A DNA stretch of 64,000 bases, from the NCBI GenBank assembly GCA_947650365.1, contig OX393552.1, forward strand, positions 24,080,237 to 24,144,236. The letters run 5' to 3'. This document shows positions 22,462-32,970 of this stretch, piece after piece. Numbering within the stretch: position 1 is the first letter of the stretch; every line of letters starts with the position of its first letter. Below the pieces are notes generated by a model. That model saw only the letters and a list, made by a program, of their open reading frames with translations. It ran no database searches and was not told the origin of the DNA. Made by a program: the position numbers and the translations under genes. The DNA is from Chamaelirium japonicum (Eukaryota; Streptophyta; Magnoliopsida; Liliales; Melanthiaceae).

Positions 22462-23425
22462 TGTATGTACCTTAGCAAATAAAGAAGGTGAAAGTCTTTA
22501 CCGGCTGTGCATCTCGATCTCGACCGGTCGCGTACCTCGATCTTGGCCAGCCATACGCTTAGGCTGCGCACTTCGCCCCGCAGACCGGGCAAACGCGTGT
22601 CTCGTCTCGCAGGCCGCGCACCTCACTCGGGTTGGCCACACACTTCATCCTGCAGGCTGGTTGGTCGCGTGTTTCTCCCCGCAGGCCAGCCGCTCACTTC
22701 GTCCCGGTCGCGCACTCCAGACTGGCCACGCGCGTCATCCCGGTAGGCCATACGCCCATAGGGCTCAGCTTGTAGAGGTGCAAATGGATCAAAGGGAGAC
22801 TCCGCTTTCCCCACTCCAAGGTAGCCCCGACATTCACACGAAGAGCTGGCCCGAAGATCATGCACCAGGATCGTGCGGTAGTTACTCCCAAGAATCTCGG
22901 TCGGGCGACGGTTACGGAAATATAGCTCATGCCCCGAGATTCCCGATCGACCAGCATAGCAAGAAGTATCCTCGGCCATAACTACCGAGTGCCCGCCAGA
23001 CAACGTGTGGCCTACCCGCAAGACAGTTACACAGATCACGGGATCATGCCATCAATGTCGCCCCACACGGAAGGCAACAGCTGGTACCTAGCAACACTAT
23101 AAAAGAGGGCCTACCCCCTCAGAGAAAACGGATAGAATTCTGGAGGAGGTGCTGCCATTGCATTCCTGTGTTTTCAAAGCTTGAGAGAGAGTGAGATTAC
23201 AGAGGTCGGCATTTTTGGGAGGCTGGTCCTCTCTAGGTGTAATTGGGTAGGGTGAGTGCTTGTAACTTGTTGTGGCTCACTAGTGCATTCTCGCCCCGCC
23301 CTGTGGTTTTTTTTTCCTTCGACGTTGCAAAGGGTTTTTCCACATAAACCCGGTCTACTGTGTTCCTTGGTTTGTTAGATTGTGCTTGCCAACTGAACCG
23401 TCCGATTTCAGAAAACCCCTCCACA
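22462..23425 (+). repeat. 3' LTR, about 964 bp
   Basis: Starts TGTATGTACCTTAGC directly after the purine tract and ends at about CCTCCACA. It is collinear with the 5' LTR but lacks most of the GC-rich expansion and the 153-bp duplication. The TATA box is at 23098-23105. Confidence 0.8.
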
Positions 23426-24119
23426 GTTTTCATTGTCGTCTCTCCTGGCCTCCTCGGACGTTGCAGTCGGCGGCTCCGGGGAGGCCAGGCGTTGGATCCA
23501 GTTGGTCTCCGGGGTGGGAATGAGCCCCCTTATCCACTCTGTAGATAGGGCATCTCCAGCTCCCCAGATTTTGTTCTCAGAGTATCAGAGTTGGGGGTCG
23601 TTGGCTCCCTGGCTCGATTGACGGTCTTCGATTAGTGTCTGGGCTCGATCTACTACCGAATGCAGTTAGGAGGTCGGTTCTAGCCCCGACGTCGAAGTTT
23701 CTCCGCCGGTGGATTTCCAGACTGACTCCTCTGGGCGGTGGCGGTGCGACGGAGGCAGCTGTTCACCGGTGGTGCGGCAACCTCTTTCTCGACTCCTATT
23801 AGTTTGATTGGCGGCTGGATCTGGCGGTTTGTGATCCATTTTTTGGATTTTTTTTGTGGATGATTTTTTTGTTTTTGTTTTACCCTTGGGTTTCTGGGGT
23901 CTGGGTGTGCCTTGCGCTGATGTGCGAGGTCTGTCTCGGTCGTCGTCGGGGGCCGGTGTCTTTTAGGGTATTTTGGGTGTGCCGGAGGTGCCACTTTCCA
24001 CCGCCTGTGTGGCGCTCTTGTTCTTGCCTGGATGGCAACCTCCTATGTTTTGCGCCGGCATGTTGCGATTCTTGAGGATCCTGTTGTGATCTCCTTGATA
24101 ATAAATACAAAAAAAAAGA
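23426..24119 (+). mobile_element. 3' part of the split poly(A)-tailed retroelement
   Basis: GC-rich, protein-less sequence ending in GATAATAAATAC and an A-run at 24110-24118. Its texture and landmarks (CGGTGGATTTCCAG, CTGGATGG, GCCGGCATGTTGCG) parallel the intact relative at 53813-54433 (CGGTGGATTTTCAGGG, GCCGGCATGTGG). Probably a SINE-like or 5'-truncated LINE-derived element; the family is not known to me. Confidence 0.5.
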
Positions 24120-24131
24120 AGAAGTGGCATG

Positions 24132-24700
24132 AAACCTAAATTTGAAATGCAGTAAGCGATATTTTTGTCCTAACAATATGGATGTTTTTTAGATTAATTG
24201 ACCTTTTAAATGGTTTAGTGGGTAAAGATGTTGGTGAGTGATGATTGGGCTGGAAAGATTGCAAAGACAAGTGCGTGCAGCGGTCCCCGCTTCGTGTTGC
24301 ATGTAGATCTTGTGATGCCAACTGTAGTGTCTGGTGCCATGGTGTTTAGCCTAAGGATTCACTACTTTTGAAATAAGGAAATTACTATTTAGTCCAAATG
24401 GACAATAAAAATGATGTGTCACAATATCAGCCATCTATTGCAGCTATGATCGGTGAATCATACTCAGCCTGAACCAACATGCAAAGGGATACTATGATCC
24501 GATGCCACGTCATTCTGATTGACCATTCGGGATAAACACTTCGGGTTGGATAGCACTTCTCTTGAAAGAAACGTGTAGGTTGCCTCTTTTCATGTTAAGG
24601 TGTAGAGTTTTTTTCAAAATGACTCCCAACTCATACCTATCCTTTGAATTGGCCTCAATTGCTTTTTTGTATTATTTTCTTATGCTCGGCATATGCCCAA
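24132..24700. other. No recognised feature
   Basis: Ordinary composition without a convincing frame, RNA or repeat boundary. Confidence 0.45.
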
Positions 24701-25045
24701 TGTTTTCAAAACTGGACCAAAAGGTGAACCGAAAAGGTATCCAGTCCGATCCAACCGTTTGAACCGCTTAAGAAACAAGTATTTTAAAATAGATATTTAA
24801 TAAATACTTCAAAGAAAATTGTGGTTCCTTGATTAGCAAGACATGTTCAATGGTTTTTAAACCAAAGGTCATGTGTTCAAAACCTAACCATCATTTTCTT
24901 GTCAAAAAATAGTATGTAATTTATTTTTTACTAGAATTTTCCAAAGAACTGGTTTATTCAAAGACCGAACCGAAACATGTTCCGGTTCCGGTCCAAATCG
25001 GTCGAACAGTCTGGTCCGGTCCGATTTTTAAAACACTGCATGTGC
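24700..25045. mobile_element. Miniature inverted-repeat element with GGTCCGGTCC-type ends
   Basis: The left end ATGTTTTCAAAACTGGACC and the complement of the right end (GTCCGGTCCGATTTTTAAAA, then CA) are inverted counterparts, and AACCG/CGGTT motifs fill both subterminal zones. About 340 bp, without coding capacity. Target duplication not resolved. Confidence 0.55.
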
Positions 25046-25136
25046 CAAGTGTCCCGTATGGACAACTGGTAAACTTTTGCGGCTATTTTACCGTTAAAGG
25101 TGTAAAAAATCATAGATACAAAGTAAAAAAAAAAAT

Positions 25137-25550
25137 GTTCTTTTTTCAAAATAGTATTTTTATAAAAAAAATTATTTTAATAGTCACCTGTCAAAAATAA
25201 TTTCAAAAGTGATCATTTATCTGCCACGTGGTCATCACATCAGTTCTTTAGTGAATTTTTTATCCAATAAAATCGGTAAGTGGAATGCCGACTTTGAAAT
25301 CGGTATTTTATTTACCGATTTACACTACATGTCACATGTGAATGTGATGGTCCCCCTTTTTAAAAACAAACTTTAAAGCAGAAAGTGGTATTAAAAATTA
25401 GTCTACCATATACCAATTTTACCGAACATAAAAATTTCAGCACATAGCTGACATGACGACCACATGGCGGGCTACTTTTGAAATTATTTTTGATAGGGTG
25501 GTTATTAAAATAATATTTTTTTTATAAAAATGTTGCTTTGAAAAAAAAAC
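25137..25550. mobile_element. Long-TIR miniature element, about 410 bp
   Basis: Inverted arms of roughly 90 bp. Left: TATTTTTATAAAAAAAATTA and GTCAAAAATAATTTCAAAAG; right: the complement, GAAATTATTTTTGATAGG and TTTATAAAAATG. Both inner ends carry a CCACGTGG/CCACATGG motif. A-rich flanks may hide the duplication. Long TIRs suggest a Mutator-like MITE, but this is only an inference. Confidence 0.65.
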
Positions 25551-25559
25551 AAAAAAAAA

Positions 25560-26970
25560 TTCGGTCCCTTTTCCCTTTCAAAATTATGCTCGCTTCAACC
25601 ATCTCTTAGGGAAAACAATCACGAAATCAAAAAATAGGGAAAACATTTGAAGAACATTAAGAGTATGTGTTCATAATGCTGCATGTGGGTCCCGTCGGAA
25701 GTCGTCACATGTGGTCCAGTGGACCCCGCCTTGCATGCGGAGTCGCGAATTCGACGACGCATGCATAAAAAGTTAATAATTTAATAATAATAATTCTATT
25801 GTTTGCATGGACACCATAGATAGGCTTTCCTTTAAAATAAAATAAATAAATGATTAAAAAATTATCGGGGCCCACCCTCGTAAGAGGAGTGTGGCAACCA
25901 TAATACACAGGTAACCGGGCTTGAGTAGCTTAATATGTGATGATGGGTTGAGAGCGCAATGTGGAATTTGGGGTAAATCGTTGAAAATAATGAAACACGG
26001 TAATTATGTGGTTATATTAATGTTTGTGATTATATTAATGTTTAAGAATCTACATGGGACCCCGTGCATGCAAGGGCCGTGAACTACTCTGCGCATACAA
26101 CCGAAGTTAAGTAGATTAGGGGTCACGGACAAGGGTTGTGGTAAAGCCAATAGGAGGTGCCCTCGAGTAGGGATTGGCCTAACAACCTTGTCCCGGGGAG
26201 TTGAAGTCCCCATAGTAAATCAAGTTGGGCGATAGAGCTCCATCGTAAAAAACGAAAAACCCCTTATGATCATCTGGGTGACTAGTGTATGGTGTTGGTT
26301 GAAGCACGACGAGAGAGTTGGCCCTCTACATCGAAATAAAAGGCCCGATAATAATGTCTGACTGGGGGCAGGATGAACAAAATAATACCAAGGTTCACAA
26401 TAGGTTAAAAAACTTACTCTAATATGACATAAATGTTGTTTGTACTCATGCAATTGGTAATTATTTTGATAGGTTAGATCTGATCGTTTTTGCCTTACTG
26501 ATTTAGAAATATCCGATAGGAGTATGCAACTGCTAATATGATTCGATTCTATATGGTTATGCTTGTTTATTAAGTTATCATTTTATTTAAAGTTATTATG
26601 ATTCGTTTAGTGTGGTGGTTGTGAGTTTACAAAAACATAAGGTTTCTTAGGTATTTTTCTTGTAAAATACCTTAGGTTGCAGAGAATAAACCGGTACCCA
26701 AGTGAACAGACTGGAGCAAGGAATTAATTTTCACGTGGCTGAAAGATATTCATGTTTTTTGTTGTAGTTACACATTGTATAAATATCAATAAAATTTTAG
26801 ATATTGTAGCATATATTGAACATTAGTCTTGCTCTGTATCGGGGTGATCCAATATGAAGTTTTATTTCTTTATTCTCCAATTTCTTTCCCAAAACCCTCC
26901 TAACGAACCACAGTTCGGTCCAGCTCGGAGGCGGTTTCTTGGGCGGTCCGGAATGCGGGGCGTTACAACT
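25560..26970. mobile_element. Unassigned repeat region ending in an LTR-like terminus
   Basis: No coding sequence recognised over 1.4 kb. The right edge reads GCGGTCCGGAATGCGGGG, then CGTTACA (about 26950-26967), the common end of plant LTRs, suggesting a solo LTR or truncated element whose start I could not fix. Confidence 0.35.
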
Positions 26971-26988
26971 GGGGGGGGGGGGGGGGGG
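26971..26988. repeat. Poly(G) run
   Basis: Eighteen consecutive G. Such runs are often mis-sized in assemblies. Confidence 0.9.
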
Positions 26989-27348
26989 TTGATCTCCTAT
27001 CGAGGAATCCGATTGGGGTAACTAGGTCTTCGAGCCCCATTGCCACCTATGGAGGAATCATATCGGGGGGAAGTAGGATCTTTAAGCTCGTTGCCGATGT
27101 CGTTGCCACTGACGCCACAACCATGTCATCGTCATCGCTTAATTCCCTTCCAATTGCATTAAGATGCTTTCTTATTCAAAATATTTTGTTTTAAGTTTTA
27201 GTTGAATGTGGGGTATAATATAAGGGTATAAATGATATTTAAAAAACTATGAGTAACTTACTGGGAAAAGGACGAAAGATGGGGGCTAGTTCAAGAGATG
27301 GGGGCTAGTTATAGATTTTTGGGGTATGAATAAAAATTCCCAAAAACA
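26989..27348. mobile_element. 5'-truncated copy of the GGGAAATTTTATTC-TIR family
   Basis: Shares interior sequence with 27718-28805 (GAGGAATCCGAT; GTTTTAAGTTTTAGTTG, GTGGGGTATAA) and the right end GGGGGCTAGTTATAGATTTT with TGAATAAAAATTCCC. The left half is missing and replaced by the poly(G)/LTR junction. Confidence 0.6.
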
Positions 27349-27709
27349 ATCAGCTAGCAGATGCTTTCCGGTGCCGCTGTGTCAAAATTAGAAAAATATT
27401 ATGAAAGATATTAATTCCAAAGAAAATGTCATTCAGTCATCCTGTTTTCCACCCAGACTGTCCCGACGTGGCAGCTGATCACAACCGCCCATTACATCTA
27501 GCCCTCACCAGTGAATCACACCTAGCCCAATTGGCGGGCAAACGACCTGCATGATTAGGTGTCACGTCAGGATGGCCTAATCAAGATGGAAAACTGAAGA
27601 CTCGTGTCTTAATATGGAAGGATAATTTTGATCCCACCTAATGAATCCATCTTCCCATACCAACACACCCCAACACACACCCATCCACACTAAAGAGTAT
27701 TTTAGTCCA
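27349..27709. other. No recognised feature
   Basis: About 360 bp of ordinary composition between two members of the same TIR family; no gene or repeat boundary recognised. Confidence 0.4.
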
Positions 27710-27717
27710 TAAAAATA

Positions 27718-28261
27718 GGGAAATTTTATTCGTACCCCAAAAATCTATAATTAGCCCCAATTTCCAACAAACTTGAACACACCCCGTTTTCTTTGATCAT
27801 ACCCCAATTTTATCCCAAAAATACACTTCCTCTTATATCCCACCTTGAATACACCCCAGTTAAATGGCCCGCCCCATCTTGATCATACCCCCATGAGAGA
27901 GAGATGTCTCTCTTCTTTCCCCATTGCTAGAGGTGTTAGATCTCGTTTGGAGGAATCCGATCGGGAGAATCTTGACTGCAATATCTGGTCCAAAAACAGT
28001 TATTGTAGAATTGAGATTGCTTTCAGGTTAACAGGGTTCATCAGAGGCATTCCAATGGCTCTAGCTTGAGGTGTCATCATCGCCCCGACAAAAATCTAAG
28101 AGATCGAAATATGTGGTTTTGTGAAATCACAAACTACCAGTCATCTGGATCTCAGATAATTTCTGGTTTTCAGCATACAATTCAGATTCTTCTACAAGAA
28201 TACAAGAACCAATCAGAGCCTTTGAAGCAAACCATGAAGTATGTACCACTAAAGAAGGTAG

Positions 28262-28339
<78 letters not shown>

Positions 28340-28805
28340 TCTCGAAAGGATGACGGCTGTCCTACCGATCTCCGGTCCCCGCACCGCAGCAGCTGGGCAG
28401 CCACCGAGCGGCTCTTTCCGGTAAATGGTTCTCAGCTGCTGCCGGCGGTGGTCCCATTATTCACAACGGCAGCGAGAGGTGCTCCTCCTTGTGCGGCGGC
28501 TTTGGTTTCTCGAGCGGCGTCCACGTATCCTGAGGCTTGGGGCCGGCACCCTCACTGCCCCTACAAGGGACAGGGCATCCTCCTGCTCTGTAGATGGCAG
28601 CTCCGTCGTCCGTCTTGTCTCCGTCCCCAGATGGGTGATGGAAGGAGGCAGTTGATGCCGAAAATGTTATGTTTTAGGTTTTAGTTGGATGTGGGGTATA
28701 AGATAATGGTATAAATGCTATTTTAAAATTTTTGAATAAGTTGTTGTGAAACTGATGGGAGACGGGGGCTAGTTACAGATTTTTGGGGTATGAATAAAAT
28801 TTCCC
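27718..28805. mobile_element. TIR element, 1,088 bp, perfect 8-bp target duplication
   Basis: Inverted ends GGGAAATTTTATTCGTACCC on the left and the complement of GGGAAATTTTATTCATACCC on the right extend about 40 bp. TAAAAATA flanks both sides (27710-27717, 28806-28813), a perfect 8-bp duplication. The interior holds a GA microsatellite and a GC-rich stretch (28350-28640) unlike the AT-rich ends, so it may have captured foreign sequence. No transposase. The 8-bp duplication fits hAT, though the termini are not the usual hAT form. Confidence 0.85.
28265..28336. repeat. (GA)n microsatellite
   Basis: GA run of about 72 bp inside the TIR element; source of the Arg/Glu and Ser/Leu repeat frames. 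Confidence 0.95.
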
Positions 28806-28821
28806 TAAAAATAAGAATAAA

Positions 28822-29025
28822 TTACGCTTTACCCCTGTTGTTTAGCCCAAAAACACTTAACCCCCACCCCATAGTTAATAAACTAAATTTTGCCTCCTTT
28901 ATTTCAGTTTTTATTAGATAGAAGTTATCAAACGAGAAATTTAGTAGGCGGTAATGTGCTAACATTTCAAACTTTAGGAACTTATTTATAATAAAAATAA
29001 GACCAGAAGCTAAACTGTAATTTAC
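28822..29025. mobile_element. Small TAAATTAC-ended miniature element
   Basis: Left TAAATTACGCTTTACCCC and right CTAAACTGTAATTTA are partly inverted. Related sequence recurs at 58140-58320 and 58740-58850 (GTGCTAACATTTCAAACTTTA / ATGCTAACATTTCAAACTTT). About 200 bp, non-coding. Confidence 0.5.
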
Positions 29026-29080
29026 CCCATAAAAAGAGAGGTAGATAGAATCATTAATGAGGTGGAAATAAAATTTGGGC

Positions 29081-29644
29081 TAATGTGTGTAAGGTCCCTG
29101 ACCAAGAGATCGATTTAGCCTAAGGACACACAAGAGATTGTTTAGCCTAAGGTTCATGTCCCGAAATTACCCCCCCCCCCCCCCCCCCCCCCTTTTCTCC
29201 CCTCTCTCCCGAGCAACGATAGGGGCGACAGGAGTGAGTGGCTCCGACAGTTGCGGCAGGCAGCGGGCCCGAGCTTCTCCGGCGAGCTGACGACCCTGGC
29301 GGCTCGACCCCGACGGCTCGACCTCCGGCGGCTCAACACCGACGAGCTGACGACCTCGACGGCTCGACCCCGATGAGCTGACGACCCTAGCGAGCTCAAT
29401 CTCCGATGGCGGCGGGGATTCGGTTAGGACTAGGGTTCATCCCATGACCTGTAGATTAGGTCCGGCCGCCCCGGGGTTTCGGTTAGGTCTGGCAGGGGGG
29501 AAGGGGGTTCAGTTAGGTCTGGCAGCGGCGGGGGAGGGGGGCAGGGGGGGTTGGGTTCGGTTAAGCCGCAGGGACCTTAGACTAAACCAATCTCTTATTG
29601 TCCTTCCCTTTAAAATGACCTCTTGGTCAGGGACCTCTCACTAA
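29081..29644. mobile_element. GGTCCCTGACC-terminus element, copy A
   Basis: Ends TAATGTGTGTAAGGTCCCTG on the left and, in complement, TTAGTGAGAGGTCCCTGACC on the right, each followed by AAGAGAT/AAGAGGT and a GATTGTTTAGCCTAAGG-like stretch: inverted arms of about 70 bp. The interior is GC-rich with a 23-C run (29170-29192) and repeated GAGCTGACGACC / GGCTCGACC. A second copy in opposite orientation lies at 62981-63487, and one terminus near 57300. Superfamily not assigned. Confidence 0.7.
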
Positions 29645-29660
29645 GTCCGCCATAAAATTT

Positions 29661-30684
29661 GGGAAATTTTATTCATACCCCAAAAATCTGTAATTAGCCC
29701 CCGTTTCCAACAAACTTGAACACACCCCATTTTTTTTTTCATACCCCATTCCTGTCCCAAAAATACCCTTACCCCTTACACCCCACCATCAATACGCCCC
29801 AGTTAAATGGCCCGCCCCAACTTGATTATACCCCAATCAAACACATACCCCCTTAAATATACCCCAATTATATGCACTCTTGAATACACCCCACTTTTAA
29901 ATAAACCCCAAGCCGTTGGCTGGTACTTGAAGGCACAGGTAGGGCTACAACTAGGGCTGGCAATTTCGGACCTGACATGAAGTTAGTGGGTCTGGGTCAA
30001 GACTAAACAGGTTCGGGTTGTAAACGGGTCGACACGATAGACCCGTTTAATAAACGGGTCGGGTTTGGGTTTAGGGCCTGGATACGGTAGACCCGGGAAG
30101 ACCCGTTTAGTATTCAACGGGTCGTGTCGGGTCGGGTCTACCCGCAATCCGATACTATAATATATAATACCGGCAGGTCTTTCGGGTCAGGTCGGGTCGA
30201 GTCGGATTGGGTCAGATCGGGTCAACTGAATAGATCCGGGTGGTAAACGGGTCTTATCGTGTCTACCCGTTTATTAGCGGGTCAGGTACGAGTTTAGGAT
30301 CTAGAGACGATTAGTTAAACGGGTTGGGTCCGGGTCTAGGGGTTTTGGACACGGCACGAAACTAGACACGACACGAGCCCGACACGACACGACCCATTGC
30401 CACCCCTAGCTGCAACTTGGGCGGGCCAACCCGAACCCAACCCGACTTTGGGCGGGTTAACCCGAACCCATCCCGCACAACCCGGCCAACCCGACGGGTT
30501 GGGCTTGGGCTAAGTTTAAACAAACCTTGGGTTGGGTTGGGGGTAAAAAGACGCTGAGTAAGGGATTTGGGGTACAAAAAAAAAAGGGCATTGTTGGTAT
30601 TAAAGGATTGTTGAGTAAGTTATTGAGAAACGATCGGGAGACGGGGGCTAATTACATATTTTTGGGGTATGAATAAAATTTCCC
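29661..30684. mobile_element. TIR element of the GGGAAATTTTATTC family, 1,024 bp, perfect 8-bp target duplication
   Basis: Same termini as 27718-28805 (GGGAAATTTTATTCATACCC and its complement). TAAAATTT flanks both sides (29653-29660, 30685-30692). Its interior has received other elements: the start of a GGGCTRCAAC-type hAT element and, inside that, a complete hAT miniature element (29952-30408). It lies immediately right of copy A of the GGTCCCTGACC family. Confidence 0.85.
29952..30408. mobile_element. hAT-type miniature element, 457 bp, nested
   Basis: Ends TAGGGCTGGCAATTTCGG and the complement of TAGGGGTGGCAATGGGTCG. Flanks GCTACAAC (29944-29951) and GCTGCAAC (30409-30416), an 8-bp duplication with one mismatch. 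The interior is full of GACCCGTTTA / AAACGGGTC and GGGTCGGGTC motifs in both orientations. The target is the end of another hAT-type element (AGGGCTGCAACTTGGGCGGG). Confidence 0.85.
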
Positions 30685-30699
30685 TAAAATTTCCCATTC

Positions 30700-30754
30700 T
30701 CTAAACACACATCGTAAAAATCGGAAGCCGTGTGCTGAAAAACTGAACTGAAGT

Positions 30755-30789
<35 letters not shown>

Positions 30790-31250
30790 GTTGGAGGGGG
30801 GGAGTTGGGGACCTTGGGGTATCCGCAACTCCTCCGAGGGTATATTCCCTGCGTGGATCCTCATCTCCGGAATCAAAATATAAAGAGGCGGTAAATCGCA
30901 GCGAAAGAAAAAAAACCAAACGACGATCGCGTCCATTCTCCCTCTTCACCGAATTTCAGGTGATTTTTTTTTTCTTAACAAGCATATTTTCCATGGCTTC
31001 CTCCTCGGCAGTCGTCGCCCATTGCAGTCTTTGATCTGATGTGATGCTTCCTCCTCTCCCCCCCCCTTCCTTCCTTCTCCTCCGCCGCAGATTTCAGCCA
31101 AGCCGCCCCCGTGTTTCACCGCCGTCGACAGATCCCCTCACCACCGGCGATGAGATCCCAATTGATCAGCATCTAGCCCGTATCCTTTCCTTCTCTCGCA
31201 GTCTTTGGGATACGGAATCAACATTGGAGCATGGCGTCTGATTGTGAAAT
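30700..31250 (+). promoter_or_regulatory. Probable promoter and 5' leader region of the ankyrin/RCC1 gene
   Basis: Ordinary-composition sequence with a (GA)n run (30756-30787), a CT-rich leader-like stretch (31040-31140) and a possible donor, TTTCAG|GTGATT, at 30959/30960. Its composition differs from the repeats on the left. Its position upstream of the coding exons and its CT/GA-rich leader character suggest a transcription start. No start codon here opens a frame that joins the gene; the 66-codon frame at 31041 has no known match and could be an upstream ORF. The 6.5-kb distance to the first coding exon makes this tentative. Confidence 0.35.
30756..30787. repeat. (GA)n microsatellite
   Basis: GA run of about 32 bp in the putative leader region. 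Confidence 0.9.
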
Positions 31251-32779
31251 GTGAGAAAAGTTTAGTTCTTTGCATGTTGGGGGATCATAATCCGATAGGG
31301 TTCGGAGTACACTTCAGATTCTGTTTTGCTTGCTTTTAGTTGTGTGAATTGCACTTTTGTTTTGTCAAATTCGATCATTCCGGTTGTTTAAGCTGAATTC
31401 CGGTGTGAATTGCACCATCTAAGTGCTCATAGAACGTTCATTTCATTTTTCTTGTTGTACATTGATGTTGGGACCAAATAAGGATCAGAGTAGTAAATCT
31501 GCATTTTCAAAATAATTGAAGAAACAAAATAAATAAAAAACTGTGGAGTTTGCACGTGATAACTCAGTAGTCCTGAATCAAATTTGGCGCACCAATGTGC
31601 GGGACTGGAAGTGGCGTTTCATTCTCAGGATTAGCAGTTCTCCACAATTACGGATTTCTCCTTATGGTGCAAGCAATAAGGGTGGGATTCATCGAACCGT
31701 AGAATAGCTCTGCAAGAGCTGCCAGAAGTAAAGGATTGAAGTAGAGCCGTAGAGAGAGGAAGGGACTGTCCAAGCACTTAAATGGCCTCTTGGATTCTCT
31801 CCTCCTTGAGTGAAGGGGGTTTGGGCCCTTTTAATATAGGCAGCACCCTACCAAGGTACCCATAAGGCCGTAAACACCCTTTGGTTCTCTTGGCTTGCCA
31901 ACGGGTGTGTAGGATTCACTTGGAACAAGATAAGTTGGGTCATAATTGTCGTGTCGGTTCAGACTAAGGTCTTGAAACTGCATGATTGACCTGCACCAAC
32001 ATTGCACAAACTAGGACCAACCCGCGTCGAGCCACACCGAACCTGTGACCGAGTACCAAACGGATATGGGACTAAATATACGCTCCCTCCTCACTTTTTT
32101 CCCAGCCGATATGAGACTAAATACTTACTGCAAAATAGTGCAGTATAGTCCACAATTCAAATTTGAAAATTTTCTTTTTTAAATGTAACAAATATTGAAA
32201 AAAATTATGTCCTGCAGACAGGCAAAATACTGTGTATTGGTTTGTTTATCCTGATGCACATTTATTAATGTGAGCACATTTAAATTTGTACATAACATAG
32301 CTATACACTTCACATTTGAATAATGGAAATAGGATATAGATTTTTGTGGACTTACATATGGAGTTTGATCCGAATTCCTTGAGGCTGAGATACTTTAGGT
32401 AGGGTTTTCCACTTTTTTGTTGTTGTTGTTGTTGTCTATGTTGCATGTGTCTTACCGTCGTACTAAATTACTAGTGGAAGTCATGTATTGATATATGGGA
32501 ATGTTGTTTCGTTTTGCTCTTTGGCTTGTTACTTGTGCCACACAGATGAATGCAATTCCTTGTAGCAAATATTGTCTTCTATCCTCTTCGTCTAGACTCT
32601 TTCCTAGTCTAGTGGAACCTTGTATGGTTGCTCCCTATTTGCTTTTGGTACAAGTGGGGATATAATATCGGAAAAGGTAACACAATCCCTATCCGACATT
32701 TGTTATGCAATATTGGCACACAGGTAAGATCATTCTTCCAGTTCAGTTACATAAAATAACTTCATATAGATGCAACTAT

Positions 32780-32960
32780 GTAGTGGTCGTGGTGATGGCG
32801 ATAGTGTTAGTGTTGTAATGGTTGTAGAGGCGATGGCTGTAACGTGGTTGTGGTGATGGTGGTAGCGGTAGTGGTGAGGGCGGCGGTGGTGGTGATGGTG
32901 GAAGAGGTTGCAATGTTGGTCGTGATGGTCGTAGCGGCAACAACACCAATTGTGACGACG
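32780..32960. repeat. Imperfect GTGGTG/GATGGTG-rich stretch
   Basis: About 180 bp dominated by GGT, GAT and GGC triplets (GTGGTTGTGGTGATGGTGG, GGCGGTGGTGGTGATGG). Low-complexity repeat, not coding. Confidence 0.7.
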
Positions 32961-32970
32961 GTGATAGTGG

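Larger units (their letters stand above)
17790..23425 (+). mobile_element. Gag-only (TR-GAG-like) gypsy-type LTR retrotransposon, 5.6 kb
   Basis: Two LTRs (17790-19315 and 22462-23425) enclose about 3.1 kb. A primer-binding-site-like sequence TTGGCGCCATCGATGGGA follows the first LTR and a polypurine tract AGGAGGGGG precedes the second, so the element lies on the plus strand. The interior has a gypsy-type gag remnant but no protease, reverse transcriptase or integrase that I can find. Non-autonomous elements with gag alone are known in plants as TR-GAG. A clean 5-bp target duplication was not resolved (TTTTA against GTTTT). It needs polymerase proteins from another element. Confidence 0.75.

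Noticed and set aside
23680..24176. Frames of 73-104 codons on both strands
   Set aside because: They overlap a poly(A)-tailed non-coding retroelement and show no domain.
26060..26130. A possible tRNA-like stretch
   Set aside because: No cloverleaf with A and B boxes could be drawn; the similarity was only to short GC-rich words.
31041..31241. A 66-codon frame as the true N-terminal exon of the gene
   Set aside because: It ends in a stop without a donor that joins exon 1 in frame, and the family N-terminus is already supplied by the ATG at 37809.
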